Source: Saccopteryx bilineata
Lineage: Eukaryota; Chordata; Mammalia; Chiroptera; Emballonuridae
DNA: 64,000 bases
Direction: 5' to 3'
NCBI RefSeq assembly: GCF_036850765.1
Contig: NC_089493.1
Location: 16,989,632-17,053,631 of the forward strand
The notes below the pieces were generated by a model that did no database searches, had not been told where the DNA came from, and saw nothing but the letters and a program-made list of their open reading frames with translations. The translations under genes and the position numbers were made by a program. Every line of letters begins with the position of its first letter. Position 1 is the first letter of the stretch. Below, piece by piece: positions 1-11,703 of this stretch.

Positions 1-39
1 TCTTACAAAAAAGTGAAAATTTGACACAGATATAACAGA

Positions 40-271
40 GAACTATCTAAGGTCAACTATCTACGTTGAAGACAATGATGTTAGTGACACTTCTACAAGC
101 CTAAGAATGCCAAATAAGCTAGAAAGCAACCTTGGAATACATTTTCCACCACAGTCCTCAGGAAGAACTAACTCTGCCATCACTTTAACAAGAACAATAG
201 GACAATCATTTCTATTGTTTAAGCCACCAGGTTTGTGATATTTTGTATGGCTGCCCTAAAAAACTAATACA
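40..271 (+). mobile_element. 3' part of an ancient mammalian LTR (MaLR-like)
   Basis: The stretch ends in the signature 3' end of MaLR-type LTRs: a 'ttgtttaagccacc' block, then 'tttgtgatattttgtatggc', and a terminal 'actaatac'. The part before it aligns by eye with the same LTR type seen at 13093-13570. The 5' part is missing or lies outside the window. Family name (MLT1/MST type) is tentative. Confidence 0.6.
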
Positions 272-1418
272 ATATCCAAATAGTTATTTTCTTAAGAATT
301 TACATACTAATCAATGCACACTAACCCATTTAAATCATAAATGTACACTCTGAAATATCCTCAGTTTGACACTATGTAAAAGTTTGGTGATGAGTCAGAA
401 ATCTGTGTCCAGAAAATAGTCATTGTTATCAGTCTCAGTTTTCAATACCTTACCACCCTAAGAAATAAACACCAATTGGAGATGACAGAATGACAGCCAT
501 GAAGATGTTTTATGGGTTCTGCTGAGTCGTCTCCCAATAACCCACCAATACCCTTATTACCTGACTCCTTCACTCCACACAGGGTTTGAAAATGAGCAAG
601 AATAATTTCTGTCTTGTCTTCAGAATAATGGCCCTATATTCAAGGATTATCTTGATCATACCCTTGTCTTAGATACATTCACTTCTAACTTATCTTGCCT
701 TTATCTCAAAGGAAGAAAGATCTCTATAATATCTAGAGTTATCGAATAATGGACGTTTTTTCCTAAAAAAGCACAGAAACTCGCAGCAAAGGGATATTGT
801 CTTGGAACTCAAAGCTGCCAGGGAATTTGGATTAGCTGACAACTAGTTTTTCCTCCAACTCTTAAGTTTTATAGTTCCATAAAACAAATTTAAATAATAC
901 TGTATAGTTTTAGTAGAAGCAGTTTGTTATGTTTTTAAAGGGTGGGAGCTTCCTGTGAGAGCCTCCAGTTTTCAATATCTTACTTTGTTTAATGCACAAT
1001 GGCCATTTAATCAATGTTTACAACACTAATAGTAATACCATTAAAAACATAATCAACAATGCAAGCCTCAGGTGCTGCCTAGCCTATCTCTTACTGAAAA
1101 TAATGAAAATTTTACCCTTGACTAAATAGCTATGGAAGAAAGGGTGTTTGGATCATAAACATGAGGAATAGTCTAGGAAACCACAGAGGTATAATGAAAC
1201 TCCACAACAAAAGAAGAGCTATCAAGGTAATGGTCATTAAATTTTATATTTCTATAAAGTAAATACAACCGATTAGATGGCCAAAGCTAACTGTAAATAG
1301 GAAACCAATGCTTATTTTATTTTAAAATGTGGAACACAACTTTTAGATATTATGTTTGAGAGGTAAAAATCCTCATGTATAGATAGTGAAAAAATCTTTA
1401 ACAACAAATCAATAAATA
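272..1418. other. Repeat-poor, non-coding stretch
   Basis: No repeat family, RNA gene or coding exon is recognisable. Both strands are full of stops. The part around 900-1080 (motifs 'aatggccattta' and 'taatcaatg') has the mixed-composition look of non-repetitive DNA, but nothing identifies a function. Confidence 0.5.
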
Positions 1419-3545
1419 TTTTTTTTTCTTTTTGTTTATGGCAAACATACCCCCCCCACACACACACATACAACATGAGATCTACAGCTTTAACAAATTT
1501 TTAATTGTGCAGCTCAGTATCATTAACGAGAAGTATTGTTAACAGTGTTGTTAACTGTAAGCACAGTGATGTACATCAGATCTGTAGAACTTTCTTATCT
1601 TGTATAACTGAGATTTCATGCCCGCTGAATAACAACGACTAATTTCTTCCTTCTCCAAACTCCTCACAAACACCATTCTACTCCCCACTTCTATGAGTGT
1701 GATTACTTTAGATAACACGTACAAATGAAATCAAACAGTATTTTTCTTTCTGTGTCGGTTTATTTCACTTAGCATTACGTCCTGTTGATTCATTTATTTT
1801 GTTACATATGATAAGATTTCTTTTTCTATTAAGGCTGAATAATAATATATTGTATGTATATACCACATTTTATTCATAAATTCAACCACCGATGGGCCCT
1901 TAGATTGTCTCATTGCCTTGACTCTTGTGTATAATGCAGCAATAAATATGGGAGTAAAACAGTCTCTGAGATACTGATTTCAATTTGTTTGGATAAATGT
2001 CCAGAAGGGAGGGTGGCTGGACTGCATGGTAGCTCTACATTTTTTTTGAGGTTCTTCTATCTCCACACTGTTGTCCATTATGGCTTCAACATTTTATATT
2101 TGCACCAATACTAAGTACACAAGGGTTCCAATTTCTCCACATCCTCACCACACCTGTTAGGTTTGGGGTTTTTGGATAATTACCATCCTAACAAGTATGA
2201 GATGATAGTTCATTGTGGTTTTGAATTGCATATCCCTAATGATTAGTAATGTTGAACATATTTTCAAACATCTGTGAGCAATTTGTATGACTTCTTTACA
2301 GAAATGTCTATCCAGTTTCTTTACGAATTTTATTTTTGTTATTGAATTGTAAGAGGTCCTTATATATTTTAGGTATTAACCCCTTAACCGATACGGTCTG
2401 GAAATATTTTATCCCATTGTGTATGCTGCCTTTTTGCTCTTTGGTCATTTCTTTTGCTGTGTAGAAACTTATTAGATCAATATAGTCACAATTGTTTATT
2501 TTTGCTTTTGTTGTCATAGCCAAGAAATTATTGCCAAGATCCATGTCATGTCATAAAGCTTTTCCTCTGTGTTTTCTCATAGGAGTTTTATAGACTTAGG
2601 CCTTACATTTAAGTCTTTAATTTATCTTGATTTGATTTTTGTATGTGATGTAAAATAAAGATTCAAGTTCATTCTTTTGCATGTAGATACCCAGTTTTCC
2701 CACAACTATATGATGAAAGAACATCATATTTTTGGCACCCTCATCAAAAATCAGTTGAAGATAAACTTGTGAGTTTATTACTTTATTCAGTTCTATTAGT
2801 CTATATGTCTGTCTTTATGCCAGTACAACACTATTGTAGTTTGTGTACTTTTGTAATGTTTTGAAATCACAAAACATGAGGCCCTCAGGTTGTTTTATTT
2901 TCTTAAAATTATTTTTGTTATTTAGGGTTCTATATAGTTCCACTTGAATTTTAGAATTATTTTTTCTATTCCTGTAAAAAATTCCACTGGGATATTGATA
3001 AAGATTGCATTTATAACTTATTTGGGGTAGTATAAATATTATATAGTATTAAGCTTTTGGTCAGTGAACACAAGATGTCTTTCTATTTATTCATTTCTTC
3101 TCTATTTCATCAGTGTTTTGTGGGTTCCACTGCGCAAGTTGTTGGCTGGAATGTTCTATATATAGCTGTTAGGTCCATTTGTTGTATTGTGGGTTTCAAG
3201 TCTTCTGTTTTCTTACTGATCTTTTCTATTATTGAAAGTGAGATGTTGAAATTCCCTTACTATTATTGTGCACCTGTCTATTTTTCTCCTTAGCTCTGTC
3301 AATGTTTTCTTCCTATATGTGGGTGCTCTGATATTATGGGCATATATATTTATAATAGTTATACATTCTTGGTGAATTGACCCTTTTATCATTATATAAT
3401 ATCCATCATTGTTTCTTCTGACAGTTCTTTTTTTAATGTCTTTTTTAACTGATATAAGTATATACACTTCTGTTCTCTCTTGGTTACTATATGCATGGAA
3501 TATCTTTATCAAGCCTTTCACTTCCAGCTTTTGTGGGTCTTTAAA
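1419..3545 (-). mobile_element. L1 (LINE-1) 3' portion, antisense, degraded
   Basis: A poly-T start followed by a 3' UTR-like part, then the reverse complement of L1 ORF2. On the minus strand an open piece at 2308-2544 carries recognisable L1 ORF2 C-terminal residues ('FYTAKEMTKEQ', '[17 protein letters not shown]'). The 2080-2300 part matches the 'cactgttgg...gtacagccactatgg' end of ORF2 in reverse, and 3170-3440 matches a more upstream ORF2 part. Several frameshifts and stops make it inactive. It is 5'-truncated near 3545 and contains a short (C)n(AC)n run at 1451-1470. Confidence 0.85.
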
Positions 3546-4181
3546 TCTAAAGAAAGACTTTAAGACAGCATATAATTAGGTCTTGTTTGGGCTATGCTTT
3601 CCTGTTTCTTTGCTTTCCTTGACACTTTATGTTGGTGTCATTTATAAAAACAGCCCCTTTTTCTTGTCTTTACAGAGTGGACCATGCAGGAAAAATCTCT
3701 AGCAATATTGCCAACAAGAGATTTTAGAGGCTTTTTAAACATTTTTTAAGGATGTGTCTTTTCTGGACTTGCACATATAAATTCCGATTTAGAGGTATTT
3801 GCCAATTTCATTTTTTAGTTCATAATGGCTTGCTCCCCCTGGAGTTAGCCTGTTGTATGATGGAGCCTCTGGAGAAACAGCACACAACTTTGTTCTTTTT
3901 CTCTTCAGAAGCCCCACTTACTTAGAATAGGCTTGGTCCCATCAGCATTCCCAGACATTCAAGGGGGAACATGGTCTCTCAACAGCTCCCTAAAATGTCT
4001 GAACATTGGGCATATATTTTAATCTTCCTTTTTCCTCATCAGAAAGAGGTGGAGGCTGTGAATTTTCCAAATTAAGTTATAGTGAGCCAAGAAGAGGAGG
4101 CTAGCGGTGACTGTTTTGAGTCTAAATCTTAGTCTTTGATATCAACGACCCCTTCCACTGACATCTATAGTATTCTAGATT
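3546..4181. other. Unassigned stretch next to an L1 truncation point
   Basis: No ORF or clear repeat family. Parts around 3760-3930 have the feel of an old retroelement, perhaps further degraded L1 or an ERV interior, but I cannot assign them. Confidence 0.35.
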
Positions 4182-4198
4182 AAAAATAAATTTAGGGT

Positions 4199-4563
4199 CT
4201 GACCAGGTGGTGGCACAGTGGATAGAGCGTCAGAGTGGGATGCAGAGTACCCAGGTTCAAGACCCTGAGGTCACCAGCTTGAGCGTGAGTTCATCTGGCT
4301 TGAGCAAAAAAAAAAAAAAAAAAAAAGGCTCACCAGCTTGGACCCAAGGCCGCTGGCTCGAGCAAGGGGTTACTTGGTCTGCTGAAGACCCACAGTCAAG
4401 GCACATATGAGAAAGCAATCAATGAACAACTAAGGTGATGTAACGAAAAACTAATAATTAATGCTTCTCATCTTTCTCCATTCCTGTCTGTCTGTCCCTA
4501 TCTATCCCTCTCTCTGACTTTCTCTTTGTCCCTGTAAAAACAATAAAAAAATTAAAAAAATAA
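4199..4563 (+). mobile_element. tRNA-derived SINE, type B, with target duplication
   Basis: Head reads as 'ctgaccaggtggtggcacag' with a tRNA-like box A and a box B-like 'ggttcaagaccc'. The body ('gaaagcaatcaatgaacaac') and a CT-rich then A-rich tail are typical of this family in the window. It is flanked by an exact 17-bp duplication 'aaaaataaatttagggt' at 4182-4198 and 4564-4580. An A-run at 4305-4326 interrupts the body, unlike other copies. Confidence 0.92.
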
Positions 4564-4580
4564 AAAAATAAATTTAGGGT

Positions 4581-5040
4581 AATTTATATTTCCTTTTTTA
4601 AAAGAAACAGTAAATATAACTGATTGGCAAGATAAAAAATAACAAAAATGTATTGTGGAATGCATTACATATATATAACAAAAATGTGGCAATAATAGTG
4701 CAAAGAATGGGAAAGAGATATTGGAAACATACTGTATGGTATTCTTACATTATATGCAAGATGGCATACCATTAATTAAAGGAAGACTGCAAATATTAAT
4801 GATGTATATTGCAAACTTTAGGATAACCAATTAAAAATAATTTAAAAGAGTAGTAATTTTCCAAAAGCTGTAAAACTTTAAAAAGTGTCATAACCCCATT
4901 GTGTATATATAATGAAATCATAAAATGTAATCAAAAGTATTTGACAGAAAAAAGGAAAAGGAAATATGAAAAAGAAAGCTAGTACAAAATAACATATTGA
5001 AATCAAATGGTAGTAATAATTATATTGAATATAACTGGTC
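4581..5040. other. AT-rich unassigned stretch
   Basis: Very AT-rich, with no ORF. It may be the degraded upstream part of the L1 that becomes recognisable at about 5041, but I cannot show this. Confidence 0.35.
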
Positions 5041-5400
5041 TGAACCACTCAATGAGTCAGAGTTTGGTCAGGAAATTGAACAACCTAAAATATATGGATA
5101 AATTCTTATAAATATATAACCTACAAAGATTAAATTATGAAAATGTAAAAAATCAATACAGACTAATTACTAGTAAGAAATTTGAATCAGAAATTATAAA
5201 CCTCACAACAAACAAGAGTCCAGGACCAGATGGCTTTATTGGAAACTTCTACAAAACATTTAAGGAAGAATTAATACCAAGCCTTCTAAAACTCTTCCAA
5301 AAAAACAGAAGAGGAGGGAACACTTCCAGACTCATTTTAATGAATCTGGCATGCCTTAATACCGAAACCAGACCCAGAGAGGAATTGAATTTTAAGTGGA
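5041..5400 (+). mobile_element. L1 ORF2 reverse-transcriptase fragment
   Basis: The plus strand encodes a degraded piece of L1 ORF2. Around 5215-5300 it reads 'SGPDGFIGNFYKTFKEELIP', the conserved block before the RT palm. The copy is short, lacks both ends and carries stops. The microsatellite that follows separates it from 5510-5580, which could be a continuation. Confidence 0.75.
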
Positions 5401-5448
5401 ATGACTGTATATGTATACATATATATGCAGATGCACAGGTACACATTC

Positions 5449-5449
5449 T

Positions 5450-5500
<51 letters not shown>
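5449..5500. repeat. (TG)n(TA)n compound microsatellite
   Basis: About 13 TG units run directly into about 11 TA units. The alternating purine-pyrimidine block is next to a self-complementary TA block. Confidence 0.97.
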
Positions 5501-5501
<1 letters not shown>

Positions 5502-5644
5502 GAATAAACATTTCAAGGATCTGATTGTTAAATATAGAGAAATAATGAGAGGACTCTATAAGAAAAACATTTCTGAGTATGCGTGATGGAGTAACCTATA
5601 CTCCCTCACATATACTAAGGTTGTGAGGTACAAGACTAACTTAA

Positions 5645-6032
5645 GGCCCTGGTAGGTTGGCTCAGTGGTAGAGCGTCGGCCTGGCGTGCGGAAGTCCCGG
5701 GTTCGATTCCCGGCCAGGGCACACAGGAGAAGCGCCCATATGCTTCTCCACCCCCCCCTTTCTTCTCTGTCTCTCTCTTCCCCTCCCACAGCCGAGGCTC
5801 CATTGGAGCATGGCCCGGGCGCTGGGGATGGCTCCTTGGCCTCTGCCCCAGGCGCTAGAGTGGCTCTGGTCACGGCAGAGCAACGCTCCGGAGGGGCAGA
5901 GCATCGCCCCCTGGTAGGCAGAGCATTGCCCCCTGGTAGGCGTGCGGGGTGGATCCCGGTCGGGCGCACGGGGGAGTCTGTCTGACTGTCTCTCCCCATT
6001 TCTAGCTTCAGAAAAATACAAAAAAAAAAAAA
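5645..6032 (+). mobile_element. GC-rich tRNA-derived SINE, type A (Rhin-1-like)
   Basis: Starts 'ggccctggtaggttggctca'. It has a box A match (TGGCTCAGTGG, 5658-5668) and a perfect box B (GGTTCGATTCC, 5700-5710). The head's first and last seven bases, GCCCTGG and CCAGGGC, are complementary, as in a tRNA acceptor stem. A CT-rich spacer, GC-rich body and A-tail follow. Flanking duplication is 'gactaacttaa' (5634-5644) and 'gacaaacttaa' (6033-6043), one mismatch. The body has two tandem copies of the 'ccccctggtaggc' unit. ORFs on both strands through it are by-products of its composition. Confidence 0.95.
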
Positions 6033-6240
6033 GACAAACTTAACGCAGGTGTAAGAAGCTTTACATACATGCAAGTAGAAAATTGAGAGAAATCTTGTTT
6101 TATTTTCTTTATGAAGTAAAAGATAATATGCTTTTTAGATAGGGGACTGGGAGGCAATGTTGAGTTCTAGATGAGAAAAATGTGGTGAAGAACTGATGAT
6201 TTTAATGTAGTAAAAATTGTCAAAAAGAACATTTCTTACA

Positions 6241-7432
6241 ACAATATTTTTTTTCTGGTCTATCTCCTCAAGCAAGAGAAACAAAAGAAATAAATGAGAC
6301 TATATCAAACAAAACCGTTTTTGCTCAGGAAAGGAAATCTACAAAACAAAAAGACAACCCAATAATTGGAAGAACAAATCACTGATATATTTTAAGGGCT
6401 TAATATACAAAATTTACAGAGAACTTATGCAACCAAGACCAAACAAGCAAACAATCCAAGTAAGAAATGGACAAAGTTCTGAATAGACACTCTCTAAAGA
6501 GCACTACAGATAGCCAATAGACATGTGGAGAAACGCTGAATATCACTAATAAGCAGAGAAATACAAACTAAAACCACAATGAGATAGCACGTCATACCTG
6601 TCAGAATGATTATCATTCACAAATCAACAAACAACTAGTTGTGGCCAGGATATGGAGAAAAGGGAACCTTGTGCACTACTGCTGGAGTGCAGATTGGTAC
6701 AGCCACTATGGAAAGCTATATGAAGTTACCTCAAAAAGCTAAAAATGGAACCACCTTATGACCCAGGAGTTTCACTTCTGAGTATATATCTGAAGAAACT
6801 TGAAACAATTTGAAAGAATATATGCACTCCCGTGTTCATTGCAGTATTACTTATAATACCAAAGTTTGGAGACAGCCCAAGTGCCCATCAGTAGGTGAGT
6901 GTATAACAAACGTGTACTACATTTACACAGTAGACTGCTACTTGGTTATTAAAAAGAAAAAATAAAACACTTTACCATTTGCAACAGTATGGATAGGCTA
7001 GGAGAGCATCATGCTAAGAGAAATGAGTCAGTCAGAGAAAGACAAGTAGCATATGATTTGACTTACGTGTGGAATTTAATGAACAAAATTAACTAACAAA
7101 TGAAATAAACAACTGACTCAGAGCTATAGAGAGCACATTAACAACCATTAGGGGGAAGGTGGGCTGGGGGGCTGGGTGAAAATAGTGAAGGAACTAAAAC
7201 AACAACAACAAAATGACTCATAGGCACAGACCAGAGTGTGGTGATTACCAAGGGAAAGGGGAGTGGGGAGGTAGAAGAGGTCAAGGAGGAAAGAGGGAGA
7301 CTTCACTTGAGGCGGTGAACACACAATGCAATGTACAGATACTGCATGGTAAAACAGTACTCCTGAAACATATAATTTTCTTAACCAGTGTCCCCTCAAT
7401 ATACTCTATTAAAAACTTTTAAAAAGAACCTT
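6241..7432 (+). mobile_element. L1 3' end, plus strand
   Basis: Follows the L1 ORF2 C-terminus and 3' UTR in order: 'gcaagagaaacaaaag', 'aaccacaatgagatagcac', 'ggtacagccactatgg', 'caagtgcccatcagtagg', 'tgctaagagaaatgagtcag', and a purine-rich 3' UTR ending near 7430. It closely resembles the copy at 55462-56068, so both belong to one L1 lineage. Stops and frameshifts disrupt the reading frame, and the 5' end is truncated. Confidence 0.9.
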
Positions 7433-7886
7433 GGTATCCAAGTAAACTTCAAGTCTTTATGACTAGAAAGGAATATTGATAACAAAAATGAGATGCCTAA
7501 AGGACCATAAGAATTTAGAAAGGATATAAGCTGGAATTTTCACGGAGGTTCATAAAAACCATAGCTAGTAAAGCAGATTGAACTCAGAGACTGTGATACC
7601 TGAGTTAGTAATTACATAGTAGAAGTCATCTACATTTATAACAAAATTCAGAATGTGAGACGTAGGGATGTGAGGTGGAGATAAGGACAAGGGTTTTGCA
7701 GTTGAGGATGGTTAAGATAGAGAGACAACGAGTACCTTTGTGCCACTAAGGATAATGGCAGGATTTGGGTGAAGATAATGTTAGTGAGCTAGTCACCAAC
7801 TTTTGATTAATAATAGGCAGTATGTTAAGTTTTCTGTTGATGATGGCAATATGAAGGCAGTGAAATGTCATAGATCTCAAATGAGT

Positions 7887-7933
<47 letters not shown>

Positions 7934-8249
7934 TAATGGGAGAATGGGAGGGTGGAGAAATTATTTCGAGAAGTACTAATAGGGTGTAGGGAGCACAGAA
8001 ACACTACCTCACCTTCCAGAAGTATGAGAAAATAAACAGCTGGCAGTTAAGAGGGCAGCAGTGAAACTTGTATCTTCAGCCAAGAGTCAAAATTTACTTG
8101 TAACAAAGTAGTGAAGATGTTGAAGATAAGGCTTTTATGATGATTCCACACTGATAGTTTTAGAGGTTATGGTAAGAATGTTATTGAGGTAAGAGTGTGG
8201 TACAGAACTGAATCCAAGAAAAGCAAATACAGAAATTGGGGTGGACATA
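7433..8249. other. Unassigned stretch with an (AG)n tract
   Basis: No ORF of note. The only structure visible is the microsatellite at 7888-7928. The rest is purine-rich and may be degraded repeat. Confidence 0.4.
7888..7928. repeat. (AG)n microsatellite
   Basis: About 20 uninterrupted AG dinucleotides followed by 'aaagag'. Confidence 0.97.
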
Positions 8250-8257
8250 CAATAGAG

Positions 8258-8587
8258 CAGGGGTCCTCAAACTTTTTACACAGGGGGCCAGTTCACTGTC
8301 CCTCAGATCCCTGGAGGGCCGGACTATAAAAAAACTATGAACAAATCCCTATGCACACTGCACATATTTTATTTTAAAGTAAAAAAACAAAACGGGAATA
8401 AATACAATATTTAAAATAAAGAACAATTCAATTTAAATCAACAAACTGACCAGTATTTCAATGGGAACTATGCTCCTCTCACTGACCACCAAGGAAAGAG
8501 GTGCCCCTTCTGGAAGTGCGGTGGGGGCCGGATGAATGGCCTCAGGGGGCCGCATGCGGCCCGCGGTCCGTAGTTTGGGGACCCCTG
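8258..8587. mobile_element. hAT MITE (330 bp) with exact 8-bp target duplication
   Basis: Terminal inverted repeats CAGGGGTCC and GGACCCCTG bound a non-coding 330-bp element. The 8-bp 'caatagag' occurs immediately on both sides (8250-8257 and 8588-8595), the target duplication length of hAT transposons. A 16-bp perfect palindrome, gggccgcatgcggccc, sits near the right end at 8547-8562. It has no transposase, so it must have moved with help from an autonomous relative. Confidence 0.93.
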
Positions 8588-8595
8588 CAATAGAG

Positions 8596-9048
8596 GATAA
8601 AAGATCACACAGCCTTACATGAAGCATTGACCAATGTAAACAGAAAAGAGAACAATGATCAGTGGAGAATCTCCTTGTGCAGGGGCAGTACCTGAGCACG
8701 AGGACCTGGGAGCCTGACTCCCAGCAGGAATGGCTATATTTCCAATAGTTTCCTACCCTGTCTATATAACATACAGCCACAAAAGTTGGTAGAGAAATCA
8801 TCACCATTATAAATTAATACCTTGCCATTTTATATATTAGTCCTTCCTAAATTCTTTTAGTGTGAATCATTATAAACGTATAATAAGTTTTTAGTATATT
8901 AACACAACTGATTTTCTGCATCTGCAAATCTAATGTCTGGTCTTTAAGTCACTGTTTTCATCAAGGTCATTATATTTATTGGATCCAGAACCTTAGAGCC
9001 AGACAGCCTACTCTGGAAAAAAAAAATCACATTATCTTATCATATCTT
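8596..9048. other. Unassigned stretch
   Basis: No gene, tandem repeat or recognisable element. Ordinary AT-rich sequence. Confidence 0.4.
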
Positions 9049-9129
9049 TTTTTTTTTTTTTTTAATGATAAATTTTTTTGAATTTTTTTTTTAAATTTCT
9101 CTTTATTCATTTTAGAGAGGAGAGACAGA

Positions 9130-9188
<59 letters not shown>

Positions 9189-9309
9189 GGGAGGAGCAGG
9201 AAGCATCGACTCCCATATGTGCCTTGACCAGACAAGTGCAGGGTTTTGAACCGGCGACCTCAGTGTTCCCAGGTCGATGCTTTATCCACTGCACCACCAC
9301 AGGTCAGGC
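9049..9309 (-). mobile_element. tRNA-derived SINE, type C, antisense, with expanded (GA)n
   Basis: Read on the minus strand it starts 'gcctgacctgtggtggtgca', with tRNA-like boxes, then 'gcacatatgggagtcgatgc', a CT-rich part and an A-rich tail. The CT part has become a long dinucleotide run (about 9131-9182). The sequences before the poly-T ('tcatatcttttt') and after the 5' end ('ctcatatttttt') form an imperfect target duplication. Confidence 0.88.
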
Positions 9310-10136
9310 TCATATTTTTTTAACTGCAACACACATGAACAGATTTTTACCATGTATGAAGAAAAATAATCAACCCATTCATCAGTATCATAATGGGACA
9401 GCTATTCCCAGTTTTGACCAAAAGCTTATATCTTAATTGTTTGAACTGTTAAGAAAAATATTCAAACTTTTGCCTATCTTTCACATAGCTATGTATGCTG
9501 CCAACTATCATTAATCTTGCTAAAATAGAGCTCAATTATAAAAGGTTTTTGGAAAAATGGAAGAAAAAAAGGTGACCACTTGCTTTCTTGGACAGTTTCT
9601 TTTGTTCACTCTGCCAACATACATTTTTCTAGAAGACTTTCTATGTATTAAGTATTGTGTTAGGTCAAACCTTTCACCTGAAGTTCATGAGCTGATGGTA
9701 TTCAGTTATCTCAACATTTTGGTGAGCCTACAGATGACATACTTCAGTTTCTCGATTTCATGTTGAATATGGATTTTTCAGTATTTTCAACAAAGAACGA
9801 CCATGCTAGGAAAAGATCTTTTACTTTAGTAGCAATTTTCCCCAAAAACACAAATGCTAAATCCCATCCCCTTCATTCAAATAAGCTTTCATTTAAACAG
9901 ATTTTCTTCTTTGCTCAGACTTGGATATAGCTGGTGACTTGACAGTTGAACAGCTGTTGACTTAAATTTACATAAGGCTGTATGTTTTTAAAAAGAAGAT
10001 TAAAATACTTCACTTTTCTATTCAGGTCCAACAAAAACAAAGCCAGTTCAACCTAAACCATTTTGCTAAGAGAAAAGAGATAGAATTCACTATTTGCATT
10101 ACATCTTTCCATATTACTCCCTACATTCCCTGTCAC
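9310..10136. other. Unassigned stretch
   Basis: No gene or repeat I can name. Open frames here are short and unlike any protein I know. Confidence 0.4.
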
Positions 10137-10139
10137 CAC

Positions 10140-10184
<45 letters not shown>
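10137..10184. repeat. (AC)n microsatellite
   Basis: More than 20 AC units, uninterrupted. Confidence 0.98.
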
Positions 10185-10186
<2 letters not shown>

Positions 10187-10796
10187 GGCCTTCCAAAGGA
10201 GGCAAAATTTAATTTTTCATGGGGATTTGTATAAACATGTATAATAAAATAGTACTGGTTAAATTCAACAGCAAAGATTTTTTAGCTTTATCTTTGTCAG
10301 CAGCTTTTAAAAATCATTCATTTTAAACCAATAGATATCTTTATGAGACAAAACACTGCAATCACCATAAAAGGAAGAAAAAAAATAAAAATGCCCTGGC
10401 ACTGTAATTACCACTTTGAAGTAGAGATCAAGATATCTTATGTTGATTTTAGAGACCCTAGCAGAAATTCTATTGTTTGGACCACTCATTTAGTGGCTCT
10501 TTCCTTTGTTTAAGCCTATTATGAATTCAAGTTAAAGACAAAATTTTGCCTTCAGCATATTTAAATGAAACACACTCTGTTGTAAGGTACATAAGGATAC
10601 AATATCAGTGATCACTACTTATTTGGCAATCTGTTGAGAGAGAAAGAATGAAAGAGGTTTAGACTTTAATTTTATTGTTTGTATAACCATGGACTTTCCT
10701 ATTTTTTTTTCATGTAGACACAAAAACAAACAAACACACCAAAAACAAGTGTAGAATTATCCCAGATTTTAAACTGAGAAGAACACTATTTAAGGA
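10185..10796. other. Unassigned stretch
   Basis: AT-rich and non-coding, with no assignable repeat. Confidence 0.4.
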
Positions 10797-11223
10797 GCCT
10801 GACCGGCCAACTATGTAGTAAGCCTAATCAAGCAAAGCCGAGTCAGATGTGATATGGAATTCAGTAAACCAGATAAGCAGATCCAAATTAATTAAACAAC
10901 AAGATCTACCATAAAAAAGAATATAGTCTCGATTTCCAGTCAGGGTGCACAGAAGAAGCGACCATCTGCTTCTCCACCCCTTTCTCCACACCCTCTTCTC
11001 CTCCCACAGCCATGGTTTGAGCAAAGTAGGTCCAAGGCTCTGAGGATGGCTCCATACATAGCCATCAGGTGCTGAAAGAGCTTGGTTGCTGAGCAGCAGA
11101 CGAGAGGTCCAGACTGGTAGAGCATCACTTGCTAGGGGGCTTGCAGAGTGTATATCAGTCAGGGCTCATGCAGGAGTTTGTCTCTGCCTCCTCTCCTCTC
11201 ACTTAAAAATAATTAAAAAAAAA
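10797..11223 (+). mobile_element. Old, rearranged type A SINE
   Basis: The body (10925-11215) tracks the type A SINE: 'cgatttccagtcagggtgca', 'ccatctgcttctccaccc', 'cacagccatggtttgagca', 'gaggatggctcc' and 'ggagtttgtctctgcc', with many substitutions. The head begins 'gcctgaccggcca' at 10797. About 110 bp of unrelated AT-rich sequence (about 10812-10922) then separates it from the box B part. This copy is far more diverged than the others. Confidence 0.7.
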
Positions 11224-11570
11224 GATATTCAAAGTTGTGTATAGATTTTATTAAAATGTTACACTGTAAAAACATCCTGCATGTAAAATAGTGTTTTTCT
11301 CCAGAAAAAAAGCATGTAGTGAATATTAAATTTTATTAAACAATTTTAAATTCAGTTCTATCAATATGATTACAATTCTGTGAGAATCTATTCAGTCACT
11401 CAGTATTTACTGAGCACTTACTAGATTTACTCAGCAAACATTTTTGGGTATTTTTCCTTTGACAGACTTATTTGTAGACATTGAGGACACAATAATGACA
11501 TATCGTGTCTCAGGCGTCAGGAATATTAAGATTGATGTTGCTGCTTCTTCTTTTAAAAAAGTCTTGACAA
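11224..11570. other. Unassigned stretch, possibly containing an L2/MIR scrap
   Basis: 'cagtcactcagtatttactgagc' at about 11393-11416 resembles the 'attcaacaaatatttattgagc' block of L2/MIR elements. The remainder is not assignable. Confidence 0.4.
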
Positions 11571-11666
11571 ACCATTAAATTTCACCTTCACTGGGCAGAG
11601 TCCATTTCATTCACAATTATATACCCAGAACTTAGCACAATGCCTGGTATAGACAAATTACTTTCT
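11571..11666 (+). mobile_element. L2 3'-end fragment
   Basis: 'atacccagaacttagcacaa' and 'tgcctggtatagac' match the L2 3' end block (cagcgcctagcacagtgcctggcacatag), leading into an A-rich simple repeat where L2 copies normally end. Confidence 0.65.
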
Positions 11667-11703
11667 AAATAAATAAATAAATAAACAAACAAACAAACAA
11701 AAA
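11667..11703. repeat. (AAAT)n(AAAC)n tetranucleotide repeat
   Basis: Four AAAT units followed by about five AAAC units at the end of the L2 fragment. Confidence 0.9.

Noticed and set aside
5645..5720. tRNA gene
   Set aside because: Boxes and acceptor-like pairing are present, but the D arm is distorted, a SINE body follows directly, and the unit recurs with target duplications.
5904..5917. CTCF-like motif in the first type A SINE
   Set aside because: Complement reads CTACCAGGGGGCGA; the change in the CCA part weakens it too much to list.
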